This document shows positions 1-8,339 of a DNA stretch of 64,000 nt, piece after piece. The position numbers and the translations under genes were made by a program. Below the pieces are notes generated by a model that did no database searches, was not told the origin of the DNA, and saw nothing but the letters and a program-made list of their open reading frames with translations. Source of the DNA: a bacterium (lineage in GTDB: Bacteria; Armatimonadota; Zipacnadia; Zipacnadales; Zipacnadaceae); assembly GCA_030615605.1 (NCBI GenBank), contig JAUWYY010000003.1, positions 1 through 64,000 on the forward strand, in the 5' to 3' direction. Each line of letters begins with the position of its first letter. The stretch's first letter is position 1.

Positions 1-2
1 CT

Positions 3-851
3 CCCACCCCCACAGCGATCATCCTGATGGACGCCGGCGTGCTTGGAGTTCTGATAGCCGTTGCTGTAATATTCTGCCTGGTTCGACGCCATCAGGTGAT
101 CTCCCCGACCGACCCGGTCGCCGCCGTGCTGCAGCCGCGCAACCGCTGGCAGTACATCAACTGGCCGCTGGAAGGGCTATGTCTGGCCCTGATTGCAGCC
201 GCCTGGAGCTACTTCCTCGTCAATTACGGGAATCTGCCTGCCAAGCTGGTGGACGCCTCAGGCCATCTGACATCCATAGGCTGGGTGAGCATTGGCACGC
301 AGTTACTGGCGCAAGTGTATGTATTCGTCCTGTTCCTGCTACTGGTGGTGGGCATGGCCCAAAGTGCAGTGCGCCTGCCGGCGAATGCCAGCGAGGAGTA
401 CCTGGGCCTGCGCCAGAGGTACATGCGGATGATGGTGGGGCTGTTCTACGCTATGAAACTGACGATGATTGCCTTCTTCGGCGGGGTGGTCGCACTGTTG
501 CTACGAGCCGTTGTCACGGGCAGTGATCACAGCATTCTCGTGGCGGTAGTGGGACCCATGGCACTGTACTGGATTGTAGTATTTGGCACGCTTGCCTACT
601 ACACGGTAAAGATGTATCGCGTCCGGGCGCAGATGAGGCAGTTGGCCGGCCCCGGCAGCCTGGAGCGAGCCGCGGACCACGGTGGCTGGGTGGCGGGCTT
701 TATGTACTTCAATCCGCAGGACCCATCAATCTGGGTGGAGAAGCGCATCGGCATCGGCTACACCTTCAACATGGCCCACTGGGAAAGTTGGCTACTTTTG
801 GCACTGTTCATCTCGCCGGCATTCGTCATTCCGTGGCTGGCATCCAGGTAG
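3..851 (+). CDS. DUF5808-type integral membrane protein, 5' end outside window
   Basis: The reading frame is open to the left edge of the window, and the residues before the first ATG (27) are hydrophobic and run into the first membrane helix, so this is the C-terminal part of a longer gene. About five to six hydrophobic segments are visible. The last third carries the pattern W-x-x-G-x-x-Y-x-N-P-x-D-P-x-x-W-V-x-K-R-x-G-I-G-Y-T-x-N, which I recognise as the DUF5808 domain; in other bacteria it usually follows a DUF1648 (SdpI-like) membrane part. No biochemical role is established for the family. It lies upstream of an ECF sigma gene with a 140-bp gap, so it is probably a separate transcript. 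Sure of a membrane protein and fairly sure of the domain; function unknown. Confidence 0.75.
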   Translation, partial: PTPTAIILMDAGVLGVLIAVAVIFCLVRRHQVISPTDPVAAVLQPRNRWQYINWPLEGLCLALIAAAWSYFLVNYGNLPAKLVDASGHLTSIGWVSIGTQLLAQVYVFVLFLLLVVGMAQSAVRLPANASEEYLGLRQRYMRMMVGLFYAMKLTMIAFFGGVVALLLRAVVTGSDHSILVAVVGPMALYWIVVFGTLAYYTVKMYRVRAQMRQLAGPGSLERAADHGGWVAGFMYFNPQDPSIWVEKRIGIGYTFNMAHWESWLLLALFISPAFVIPWLASR

Positions 852-934
852 CATACGGCAGCAATTGAACCAGGGCGCTACCCGCTGGACCTCGACATGA
901 GAAGATGAGAAGAGCCGATTGTCTGGGCTCGTTC

Positions 935-963
935 TGCAACCTTTTGCCGCCTGTTCTCGTACT
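935..963 (+). promoter_or_regulatory. Possible ECF-type promoter in front of the sigma gene
   Basis: TGCAAC at 935-940 is followed after 17 bases by CGTA at 958-961. This resembles the ECF promoter layout (AAC-type -35, CGT-type -10) and lies 30 bases upstream of an ECF sigma gene, as expected for autoregulation. It was matched by eye and other ECF sites are not available for comparison. Confidence 0.3.
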
Positions 964-991
964 GTATTGTAGATAGCCGGGAGGGCCGCCA

Positions 992-1558
992 TTGTCCGAA
1001 TCTGAAGACCGAATCCTGGCCGCGCGGGTTCTCGGTGGTGAGAAGAATGCTTTCGGGGCCCTGGCCGCCAAACACAGAGATGCCATGTACAGCTTTGCGT
1101 TGAGGATGCTAGGAGATAGGGAGCAGGCCCACGATGCCGCCCAGGAAACCTTCATTCGCGCCTATACCAGACTCAATACGTTCGACCAATCTCGCCGTTT
1201 TCGCTCGTGGCTCTTTGCCATTGCGGCAAATATCTGTACCGACCTGTTGCGGCGTCGGGGAAAGCCCACTACCAGTCTCGATGATGGTCCGCCCATTGGT
1301 GTACCGGCGGGCGACGAGGCGTCACCCTCTGATGCCGTCGAGAAGAGGGATCTTCAGAGGACCGTGGCTGCAGCCCTCCAGCACCTGGGCCCGGCCGAGC
1401 GGACCGTGGTAATCCTCAAGCACATTCACGGCTTTACCTACGAGGAGATATCAGAAATGACCGATATGCCAGTGGGCACGGCAAAATCTCACGCCCACCG
1501 AGCGCGCCGCAAGCTGGCCGAACTGCTGCAGCATGTGGAGAGGGATGACGCACGATGA
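992..1558 (+). CDS. ECF-family RNA polymerase sigma factor
   Basis: An alternative sigma factor of 188 residues, the usual ECF length. It has region 2 (about residues 22-90, with the DAAQETFIRAY core motif and a W-L-F-x-I-A-x-N stretch) and region 4 (about 125-180, ending in the G-T-x-K-S-H-x-x-R-A-R-x-K-L recognition helix). It should direct RNA polymerase to a small envelope-related regulon. The start is a TTG with GGGAGG about 8 bases upstream; no in-frame ATG precedes the conserved region. The gene overlaps the following anti-sigma gene by four bases (ATGA), so the two are translationally coupled, which is the standard sigma/anti-sigma arrangement. Confidence 0.93.
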   Translation: MSESEDRILAARVLGGEKNAFGALAAKHRDAMYSFALRMLGDREQAHDAAQETFIRAYTRLNTFDQSRRFRSWLFAIAANICTDLLRRRGKPTTSLDDGPPIGVPAGDEASPSDAVEKRDLQRTVAAALQHLGPAERTVVILKHIHGFTYEEISEMTDMPVGTAKSHAHRARRKLAELLQHVERDDAR

Positions 1559-2124
1559 ACTGTGACCAGATTGCCCTCAAGATTGACTCCTATCTGGACG
1601 GTGTTCTTTCCGAGCAGGAGAGCCACAGCCTGACCCAGCATGTGGCGACGTGTAGTCACTGTTCAGCCCGGTTTGCTGCCCTGTTGCGGGCGGTTGCGGT
1701 CCTTGAGGACCTTCCCGACCTACCTGCCCCTGATGAGCTGGTACCCGATGTCCTACAGAATCTGCCCGCATACCGGCCCGGTGCTATCTTCAATATCTCG
1801 GCTGGCAGCATCGCAAGAGTTGAATGGGCACTTGGCTTGAGCGGGGCTGCGGGCACTGCAGCCATCATCGTCGGCCTGGCCTGGGTCGTCAGGCAAGTTC
1901 CAGCGTGGTGGGATTCGCTGGGTGCTGTCGGCAGAGTACTGGCAGGCCTCGCGGTCAAAGGCGCTGTCGGGGCGGGCGAGAGCGCAGCGATTGTTGCTGC
2001 CACCTGCGGCGAGCCACTGATGTATGGACTGCTCATTGATGTCGCCCTTCTCGCTGGCCTCGTCCTGGTACTGACGGCCTGGCGGAAGAGATGGAGCCCA
2101 AAATCTGTTGTACTCACATTATAG
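1555..2124 (+). CDS. Anti-sigma factor with zinc-binding (zf-HC2) domain
   Basis: The N-terminus carries the ZAS zinc-finger pattern: Cys3, then His29-x3-Cys33-x2-Cys36, in a small helical domain that in this family binds and holds the partner ECF sigma factor. Two hydrophobic segments follow (about residues 95-115 and 157-175), so the protein is probably anchored in the cytoplasmic membrane with the zinc domain inside. It overlaps the sigma gene by 4 bases and is followed after 27 bases by the polymer-forming gene, so all three probably share an operon. The signal that releases the sigma factor cannot be read from the sequence. Confidence 0.88.
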   Translation: MNCDQIALKIDSYLDGVLSEQESHSLTQHVATCSHCSARFAALLRAVAVLEDLPDLPAPDELVPDVLQNLPAYRPGAIFNISAGSIARVEWALGLSGAAGTAAIIVGLAWVVRQVPAWWDSLGAVGRVLAGLAVKGAVGAGESAAIVAATCGEPLMYGLLIDVALLAGLVLVLTAWRKRWSPKSVVLTL

Positions 2125-2151
2125 CCGCGTCACGGGCACAGGAGGTCGTTG

Positions 2152-3582
2152 ATGATGAAGCTTACTCGGAGCGCAAACAGACTGAACCGAACCGTACTGT
2201 TGGCTGTCCTGGCCAGCTTACTGCTGGCCTGCTCGGCTTATGCACGGGACTATGACCAGACCGTAACAATTGAGGCAATGGAGGCTTTCACACTTATGCC
2301 GCTGGAGACCATTCATGGAGATCTGATCGTAATGGGTGGGAAGGCCTACGTCGTGGGGCACGTTGAAGGTAATTTGGTGGTAGTGGACGGCAAGGCCGCA
2401 CTGGGCGACAGGGCCAGGATTGAGGGCGATGCTCTCACTGTCCGCGGCATCATAGAGAAGTTTCCGCAGGCCGTCATCGTCGGTGAAGAGAAGAAACTGT
2501 CGGCTGCGGACTTCGCCGAGATGATGGCAGGCAGCGACAAGCAGGAGCCGCCGCCGGAACCCGCTGAGCCTGCCGCGCCCCCAGCCAAGGTAGAGCGCCG
2601 CGGGGACCTGACAAATTTTGGTTCGCCCATAAATGTTCCGCCCGATGAAATTAGAATCGGTGACGTGGTGTCCTTGGGGGGCCCCGTGAATATTCAGGGA
2701 GACGTGCGCGGCGACGTGGTCGTGTTGGGCGGACCTCTGACCATCGCCGGCGATGTGAGCGGCGATGTCGTCACATTCGGTGGCCCCACGTCACTGCAAG
2801 CAGGTAGCCACGTTCATGGCGACATGGTCACCCTCGGAGGGCCGGTGAACCGACACTCTGACGCGAAGGTGAACGGCGACATCCAGCCGTTTCGGGGCCC
2901 CGGGTTCGGCTCTCTACGACGGTACTTGCCCGGCGCACACTTCCGCTCCGCATGGGGTTTGCTTGGGCTACGCGTGTGGTCGTGGACTTGGGGCACCATC
3001 AGCGCCCTTCTCATCACTCTGTTCGTGATCCTGCTCGCGCCGCAAGCTACGCAGATCGTTGCCGATCGCATAGTCGACAGACCCGGTGAGACAGCGATCC
3101 ACGGCGCTCTCACGCTCCTGCTGTTCCTGCCCGTATGCGTCTTGCTCGCCATCACCTGCGTTGGGCTTATTGGCATCCCGATACTCTTCGTGCTGCTCGT
3201 GCTTGCCGGCATCCTGGGAGTCGTGGCCGTCAACCTCATCCTGGGCCGGAAAATAGCTGCGGTCCTGGGGTGGTCGGTGACCTCAATCTTTGGCCTGGCC
3301 ATCATTGGAGCGCTATTGCTACGTGCTATAGACCTGCTGTCAATCCCCCCTTTCTTAGGCATCATCCCCGCGTTGGTAGGTCTGTGCGTCCTTGTAATCG
3401 GCGTGGGCGGAGCGGTGATGACCAGGCTGGGGACTCGACCAGGAGGGACCGTGGTGCACCGTTCACCCGGGCGGGTGTCTATTACCACCCCCGGGGCTTC
3501 TGTCGTCATTGACACACGTGGAGACGACAACGACGCTCAGCCCGCTGACATCAACGAGGAGGAGCAGGAAGACTCCGAATAG
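2152..3582 (+). CDS. Secreted or membrane polymer-forming (bactofilin-like) protein
   Basis: 476 residues. The N-terminal hydrophobic segment ends in an L-L-A-C motif that could be a lipobox or just the end of a signal peptide. The next ~220 residues contain short repeats of the form G-D-V-V-x-x-G-G-P and G-x-V-x-G-D, typical of right-handed beta-helix polymer-forming domains, in two blocks split by a Pro/Glu-rich linker (around 125-150). The C-terminal part has four or so membrane helices (about 275-430) and an acidic tail. The start is the ATG six bases after GGAGG rather than the TTG just before it. Placement directly behind the sigma/anti-sigma pair suggests a target of that regulator. 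A decayed copy of its last ~65 codons lies at 5944-6171. Confidence 0.75.
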   Translation: MMKLTRSANRLNRTVLLAVLASLLLACSAYARDYDQTVTIEAMEAFTLMPLETIHGDLIVMGGKAYVVGHVEGNLVVVDGKAALGDRARIEGDALTVRGIIEKFPQAVIVGEEKKLSAADFAEMMAGSDKQEPPPEPAEPAAPPAKVERRGDLTNFGSPINVPPDEIRIGDVVSLGGPVNIQGDVRGDVVVLGGPLTIAGDVSGDVVTFGGPTSLQAGSHVHGDMVTLGGPVNRHSDAKVNGDIQPFRGPGFGSLRRYLPGAHFRSAWGLLGLRVWSWTWGTISALLITLFVILLAPQATQIVADRIVDRPGETAIHGALTLLLFLPVCVLLAITCVGLIGIPILFVLLVLAGILGVVAVNLILGRKIAAVLGWSVTSIFGLAIIGALLLRAIDLLSIPPFLGIIPALVGLCVLVIGVGGAVMTRLGTRPGGTVVHRSPGRVSITTPGASVVIDTRGDDNDAQPADINEEEQEDSE

Positions 3583-3622
3583 GGCGCTGCGGTGGGCGAA
3601 GCCTGATGGGAGAGGGCGCAAG

Positions 3623-3763
3623 ATGACCACTGAGACACTGGCAACCTACGCCGGACTAAAGACACGACTGCAGGAAGCGGACCACGACGTTCTGGGGCGC
3701 CTGGTTGAGGCCGGCCAGAAGCCCCAGGTAGCACTACTCAATGGACGGAGGCAGAACAGCTGA
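3623..3763 (+). CDS. Small hypothetical protein coupled to the CBM9-barrel gene
   Basis: A 46-residue ORF starting at an ATG with GGGAGAGGG about 6 bases upstream. It ends in TGATG, so its stop overlaps the start of the next gene. The peptide is hydrophilic and helical-looking, with charged residues spread evenly, and has no membrane segment or recognised motif. The ribosome binding site and the coupling are the only arguments for it; it could also be a leader that delivers ribosomes to the downstream gene. Confidence 0.4.
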   Translation: MTTETLATYAGLKTRLQEADHDVLGRLVEAGQKPQVALLNGRRQNS

Positions 3764-5796
3764 TGCGATTATTGAGAAGAGTGAGACTGGGACTAGCACG
3801 CCTTGTAGCCCTGGTTGCCTTGATGCTTTGTGGCGTCGGGCTGTCCGCCAGTGCCGTAGCGACTTCTGAGGAGTCAGCCCAGCCTAAGAGCTACCATCGG
3901 CCGGTGATCGAAGCGCCAGTCTGCGCGCCGCCGCTGATAGATGGCGTGCTGGACGATGCCTGCTGGCAACAGGCCTACTATACCGACGATTTCTGGAACA
4001 CCGACGACCAGTGCCCGCCTGCTGAACGCACAGAAGCATGGCTCTGTGTGGATGACGCCGCCTTTTATCTGGCAGCCTACGCTTACGATAGCAATCCAGC
4101 AGGCATCAAATGCCAGGAAACAAAACGAGGTGGCAACATCAGGGATGACGACTATGTGGTGATCGGCATAGACACTCACCATAGCGGCGACCAGCGCTAC
4201 GCCTTCCTTGCGACGGCTAATGGGACCCAGTACGATGAGATCCCCGGGGGAAGTGACGCTAACATCGAGTGGCGGGGGGACTGGTCGGCTGCGGCACGCA
4301 TCGTGGACAATGGCTGGATCCTCGAGCTCAGGATCCCTTTTGCCATCTTGCGCTATCCCGCTGGCCAGTCTGTCTGGGGCGTTGTTGTCCAGCGGAGGCA
4401 TGCCCGCACCAACACCAAGTGCCTTTGGCCACCACAGCCAATATTCGATCTGCACGAGATTGCCGAAGTGAGGGGGCTGAATCTGCCCATAATCCGGGTC
4501 AGGCCCATCGTCATGCCCAACATCCAGAGCGAGTGGAATGAGGGACACTTCCGCACCAACATTGCTTTGGATACGAAGTACATGCACCCTAGCGGCTTGA
4601 CAGGCGTGATGTCCTTGACGCCCGACTTCCGCAATATCGAGGATGAAGTAGAGAGTGTTGACTTCTCTTACACCGAACGCTGGTATAGCGACCGTCGGCC
4701 GTTCTTTGTGGAGGGTGGCGGTTACATGCCGCCCGGGGAGATGTTCTACAGCCGGCGCATCGAGGATTTCGACCTGGGTTTGAAGTTGTTTGGCACAGTG
4801 GATCGCACCAGCGTCGGACTGCTGGACGCCTACAGCTTTGACGGGCGCAATGACATGGCCTTGCAGGTGCGCCAACGCATAGCCAAGTACAATGAGGCCG
4901 CCTTTGGGTATGTGCGCACTGATCAAGCTGAGTCAGACAATCAGACTTACTATGCTACCGGCAGCTACCGCAAGTTGCTGGGCCGGGGCAGTTTCGACCT
5001 GAGCGGACGTCTTTTCGAGAGCCACACCGAGGGTGGCGATGCGGGAACATCCTGGTCAGTTAACGCCAGCCGCTGGCGAGGCCAAGGCAAGCCTGGCTTT
5101 TGGGCCAACTATCGGCGCGTGGATCCGACTTTTGACCCCAAAGACGGCTTTGCGCCTGACACTGACCTGGAGGGATTCTCCGCCGGTATCAACTTCTATG
5201 ATCGTTTCCATAATCGCCATCGGGAGGCGAACAGCCTGTGGATGAATCTGAGTTTCTTTGACCGCACTAATGGTCAGCGTTATCATGATGATATGGGTCT
5301 AGGATTCCGGACCAGCTACCGTAATGGCACGTCGTGGAATATCAGTTGGAGTCATTCGGACCGCCCGCCTAATGTGGATCATACATGGGGAGTTGGCCTC
5401 GGCTGGAGCAGTAAGAAGTTGCATCAGGGTGGCGGCTTGTACACAAGTTGGGGCGACTTAGGTGGCGCTGACTACCTCTACTACAGTGCCAGCCAAGGTT
5501 TCAAGCTGACCGACAAGCTCTGCTGCAATGTGGGGCATGAGTTCCGCGAAAGTGACTATCCCGATGATACTCGAGACTATCGAATCCGCCGCACCACATT
5601 GACCTTCAATTATGACTTCACCCCCGAGAAGACCCTGGGCGGACGTTTGCTTACGGGCAGCCAAGGCACGAACTTCTACATGAGCTATCGCCAGGCGGTA
5701 CGCCGGGGCACAGACTTCTTTGTGATCTTAGGAGATCCGAATGCTGAGGACACGCAGAACCGACTGGCCGTGAAGACGAAATGGGTGTATCACTAG
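3763..5796 (+). CDS. CBM9-like / DUF5916 outer-membrane-type protein
   Basis: 677 residues with a clear signal peptide (positive start, hydrophobic run to about residue 32). Residues ~45-240 match the carbohydrate-binding family 9-like fold seen in secreted proteins: P-x-I-D-G-x-L-D-D-A-C-W near the start, then R-x-D-D-Y-V-V-I-G-I-D and the W-I-L-E-L-R-I-P-F signature. The rest is rich in alternating aromatic/polar strands and R-x-P-F-F-V-E-G, typical of DUF5916 proteins, which are predicted outer-membrane barrels. Such a protein suggests a two-membrane cell. It may bind or handle polysaccharide at the surface; the ligand is unknown. It is probably read from the upstream operon or from its own promoter. 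Confidence 0.8.
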   Translation: MRLLRRVRLGLARLVALVALMLCGVGLSASAVATSEESAQPKSYHRPVIEAPVCAPPLIDGVLDDACWQQAYYTDDFWNTDDQCPPAERTEAWLCVDDAAFYLAAYAYDSNPAGIKCQETKRGGNIRDDDYVVIGIDTHHSGDQRYAFLATANGTQYDEIPGGSDANIEWRGDWSAAARIVDNGWILELRIPFAILRYPAGQSVWGVVVQRRHARTNTKCLWPPQPIFDLHEIAEVRGLNLPIIRVRPIVMPNIQSEWNEGHFRTNIALDTKYMHPSGLTGVMSLTPDFRNIEDEVESVDFSYTERWYSDRRPFFVEGGGYMPPGEMFYSRRIEDFDLGLKLFGTVDRTSVGLLDAYSFDGRNDMALQVRQRIAKYNEAAFGYVRTDQAESDNQTYYATGSYRKLLGRGSFDLSGRLFESHTEGGDAGTSWSVNASRWRGQGKPGFWANYRRVDPTFDPKDGFAPDTDLEGFSAGINFYDRFHNRHREANSLWMNLSFFDRTNGQRYHDDMGLGFRTSYRNGTSWNISWSHSDRPPNVDHTWGVGLGWSSKKLHQGGGLYTSWGDLGGADYLYYSASQGFKLTDKLCCNVGHEFRESDYPDDTRDYRIRRTTLTFNYDFTPEKTLGGRLLTGSQGTNFYMSYRQAVRRGTDFFVILGDPNAEDTQNRLAVKTKWVYH

Positions 5797-5943
5797 AAGG
5801 GCGTGGATAGGGCTTTTGCCTGGGTGCTACTGATGGCCTCTTAGAATGGCTTTGCTCGCTCGAAATGGCAAGCCCCCGACAGGAGGTCGTCCTCTTTCGA
5901 GCAGAGAGATGGGGGCAGGTGTTAGCGCCCATGGCAAAACGGT

Positions 5944-6171
5944 ATGGGCACGGCGGACCTGCGCGTGCTGGTATTGGGCGTGGGCGGCGCGGTGATGACC
6001 AGGCTGGGAACCCGGCCAGCGGGCACCTCGGTCCGATCTGCAGCGGGGAGGGTATCCGTCACTACCGACGGGACTACCGTCGTCATTGACACACGTGCAC
6101 GCGACAACGACGCTCAGCCCACTGACATCAACGAGGAGGAGCAGAACCAGTCGGACCAGAACCACAGTTGA
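5944..6171 (+). pseudogene. Remnant copy of the 3' end of the polymer-forming gene
   Basis: The frame encodes G-V-G-G-A-V-M-T-R-L-G-T-R-P, then V-V-I-D-T-R, and ends D-I-N-E-E-E-Q, nearly the same as the last ~65 residues of the protein encoded at 2152-3582. The similarity is also plain at base level from about 5955 to 6145. Nothing of the first 400 residues remains, and upstream of 5944 there is no matching sequence. A short inverted repeat (GCTCGAAA near 5848, TTTCGAGC near 5898) lies just before it. I read it as a decayed duplicate left after recombination; a 75-residue peptide could still be made. Confidence 0.75.
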
Positions 6172-6263
6172 CTTCGGTGGCGGATTGCTGCACAATGAAT
6201 GGAATAGTTGCACATCACAAAGCGTTGATAGACTTGGTGCTGAGGCAAAAAGGGTGATTCGAA

Positions 6264-7313
6264 ATGGCCAAGAGTAGACTGGTTGCGAATACGGCAGCGC
6301 TGGTGGTGTTGGTGGTGCTACTGGCGGCGGTGGCGGCGAACGCAGAAGGCGTTCTCCTACGGTACAAGTTTGTGCCCCAGCAAGAACTGGCTTATGACAT
6401 GTGGATGATAGGTACGGGAGGTATGGACATCGCAGGTCTGGCCCTTCCGCCAGAGCAGGGCGAAATGCCGGGGCAGTTGCAGATGCAGTTGGAGGCAAAT
6501 GCCAGCTTCCGCTTGCCGGTGACAGCAGTGGATGAACAGGGCAACGGCACGCTGGGTTTGGAGATGGGGCCGCTGGCAATGCAGATGCAGGCCATGGGCA
6601 GGTCATTCCATATGACTATGGACCTCACCAAGGGAATCATGGAGGTGGACGGCGCAAGCATACCGATGCCCGCAGGGCCGATAATGCAGCAGGTACTGCC
6701 CTCGTTCGAAAACCTTAGTTGGACGATATCACCTCGGGGCAAGCTCATCGCCATCTCGGGGCTGCCGGAGCTGCTGACCGGCGGCGGCGCTATGCCGCAG
6801 ATGCCGATGTTCGCCACCAATATGGCCGACTTGCAGAAGCTGCTGAAGGAGATGCCGGCCTGGCTTCCGGAAGACCCGGTGGCGGTAGGCGATAGTTGGG
6901 ATATGCAGATGGCGCTACCCCTGCGGGCGATGGGACGCTACGCCGATCCGCCCCCCCGATTCGCCATCAAGTATACTCTCCAACGCCTGGGCGAAATTGA
7001 CGGGCATCGCATTGCCCGCATAGGCTTCGAGGGCGTCCTGGAAGGCGTTTATCTGGTTGTACCCATGCCTGTGGGTCCGGCCCAGCAACCGCGCGAAGCG
7101 GCAGGAGATATGCACATGGCCTTGACCGAGACTGTTGACGGCCAGATCTACCTCGACCTGGATGCTGGCCAGATGCACAGCGCGCGCGGCAATGTTGCGA
7201 TAGACGTCAGTACTAGCGTGCCGCGGCCGGCGCAAGCGGGCGCAGAAGCCGGCAAGCGGCTGGTAATGCAGATGGGGATGAAGCTGCACTTTGTAGTTTC
7301 GCCCGCCCTTTGA
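6264..7313 (+). CDS. Secreted protein of unknown function, methionine-rich
   Basis: 349 residues with a signal peptide (two charged residues, a Val/Leu/Ala-rich core, cleavage near residue 28). The mature part begins with a L-L-R-Y-K-F-x-P-x-Q-x-L-x-Y-D pattern that I associate with secreted DUF6263-like proteins of Planctomycetes-type bacteria, which are predicted to form lipocalin-like beta structures. Met is unusually frequent, particularly between residues 50 and 200. No catalytic motif is visible. The gene stands alone and is followed by a strong terminator, so it is probably monocistronic. Confidence 0.65.
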   Translation: MAKSRLVANTAALVVLVVLLAAVAANAEGVLLRYKFVPQQELAYDMWMIGTGGMDIAGLALPPEQGEMPGQLQMQLEANASFRLPVTAVDEQGNGTLGLEMGPLAMQMQAMGRSFHMTMDLTKGIMEVDGASIPMPAGPIMQQVLPSFENLSWTISPRGKLIAISGLPELLTGGGAMPQMPMFATNMADLQKLLKEMPAWLPEDPVAVGDSWDMQMALPLRAMGRYADPPPRFAIKYTLQRLGEIDGHRIARIGFEGVLEGVYLVVPMPVGPAQQPREAAGDMHMALTETVDGQIYLDLDAGQMHSARGNVAIDVSTSVPRPAQAGAEAGKRLVMQMGMKLHFVVSPAL

Positions 7314-7372
7314 AGATACCTCTACCAACCGTGGCCTGGCGTATCAAATCGAGCACGACCGTGCATTTCTGA

Positions 7373-7404
7373 CAGCCGCCGCACATTTGTGCGGCGGCTG
7401 TTTT
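7373..7404 (+). terminator. Rho-independent terminator
   Basis: A perfect 12-bp stem (7373-7384 with 7389-7400), a four-base loop and a TTTT run directly after. It ends the transcript of the secreted-protein gene and insulates the promoter at 7495. Confidence 0.9.
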
Positions 7405-7494
7405 GCTCTTGCGCCACAACAGATGACGGGCCGCTCGGCCTGTGCCTCTCACACAGCGAACTCAGAACTTCCCGAAAAAACTTTCCTCAGGGCC

Positions 7495-7523
7495 TTGACA
7501 AACAAACTGATTTGTGGTATAAA
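7495..7523 (+). promoter_or_regulatory. Consensus sigma-70 promoter
   Basis: TTGACA at 7495-7500, exactly 17 bases, then TATAAA at 7518-7523. It is 58 bases upstream of the start of the two-membrane-protein/regulator operon. Confidence 0.85.
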
Positions 7524-7532
7524 GTAGTTTGT
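7502..7532. promoter_or_regulatory. Inverted-repeat operator overlapping the promoter
   Basis: ACAAACT (7502-7508) and AGTTTGT (7526-7532) are perfect inverted repeats that bracket the -10 box. A second, tighter palindrome, ACAAA-CTGA-TTTGT, fills 7502-7515 inside the promoter spacer. A dimeric regulator bound here would block RNA polymerase. The winged-helix protein encoded at the end of the same operon (9142-9435) is the obvious candidate. The half-sites are seen directly; the pairing of regulator and site is inference. Confidence 0.65.
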
Positions 7533-7580
7533 AAGAAGGATTAGCATACAGTGTATTGGCGACATCGGGGAGTGAAGACT

Positions 7581-8339
7581 ATGAACCAAGGCGTTAACAG
7601 CCAGAGAAGCATGCAGGACAACGACGTGCGAGACATCCCCAAGTGGGCGCGCAGGTATGCGCAGAACCGGACGCTGCCGATGCTGGTGTTCTTCGCGATA
7701 TTCGTCGTGGCGTTCGCGGCCTTTGGTGGCCTGTCCTATCTCACCGCCTGGGCGTACGTGACGGGCCACCGGGCCCTGGCGGTTGCCGCCATGCTCCTGC
7801 TATGTGGCTTCGCGATCTGGTGGATGTGGTTCAGCTTCGTAGGCGGTCCCCGGATAATGCGCCGGATCACCGAGCGCCTATACCGTAGTGAGGGCGCCGT
7901 GTCGCCGGGGCTGTCGCCCGAGGAGAACATGTCGCGGGTGTCGCCTGCAGTCCCGTTTGTGTTCATGTTCTGCGTGGTGGCTTCTGTGGGGCTGGGTCTG
8001 CTGGGGGTACTGCCGATCCGGTACATGCAGCCGGTCTCCGCGCTGTACATAATTCCGTTCTTCGTCTACGTGGCGATCAGCCAGCGAGGTGCCGGCAGTC
8101 CCTTCATGATGCTGTGGCCGGCGCTCTACGCCATTCACGCGATCCTGCTTGTAGCCGGCGCACCCATCCATTTCGGCGGCAAGTGGGAGGCGCTGAACAT
8201 GCTTGTCCCCGTAATCGGCTACGGTGCGATGGCTGCCCTCGCCGCACACATCTACAGCCGTTACGCGCTGCGGCGGCTAAGGACACTGGCGACAAGCCCC
8301 GAGACGTCAGCCCAGCCTATCGAAGGAGGAGGTTCATGA
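7581..8339 (+). CDS. Membrane protein with N-terminal RDIPKW motif (copy 1)
   Basis: 252 residues. A short cytoplasmic N-terminus holds the motif D-N-D-V-R-D-I-P-K-W-x-x-R-Y-x-x-N-R, followed by about six membrane helices and a C-terminus A-A-H-I-Y-S-R-Y-A-L-R-R-L. The start chosen is the ATG with GGGGAGTG 7 bases upstream, not the GTG 30 bases earlier. It is a paralogue of the next gene, sharing the same head and tail motifs, and overlaps it by four bases (ATGA). I have seen this family in environmental bacteria next to the same kind of regulator, but know of no assigned function. Regulated by the promoter and operator at 7495-7532. Confidence 0.8.
   Translation: MNQGVNSQRSMQDNDVRDIPKWARRYAQNRTLPMLVFFAIFVVAFAAFGGLSYLTAWAYVTGHRALAVAAMLLLCGFAIWWMWFSFVGGPRIMRRITERLYRSEGAVSPGLSPEENMSRVSPAVPFVFMFCVVASVGLGLLGVLPIRYMQPVSALYIIPFFVYVAISQRGAGSPFMMLWPALYAIHAILLVAGAPIHFGGKWEALNMLVPVIGYGAMAALAAHIYSRYALRRLRTLATSPETSAQPIEGGGS

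Noticed and set aside
2814-3530. 238-codon open frame on the minus strand
   Set aside because: Antisense to the polymer-forming gene; Ser/Thr/Arg/Pro-rich without a start signal.
3874-4926. 350-codon open frame on the minus strand
   Set aside because: It is the antisense shadow of the CBM9/DUF5916 gene, which has a signal peptide and clear domain motifs; the minus frame has no recognisable motif or ribosome site.
5827-6606. 259-codon Pro/Ala-rich minus-strand frame
   Set aside because: Overlaps the secreted-protein gene and the pseudogene remnant in antisense; no start site or motif.
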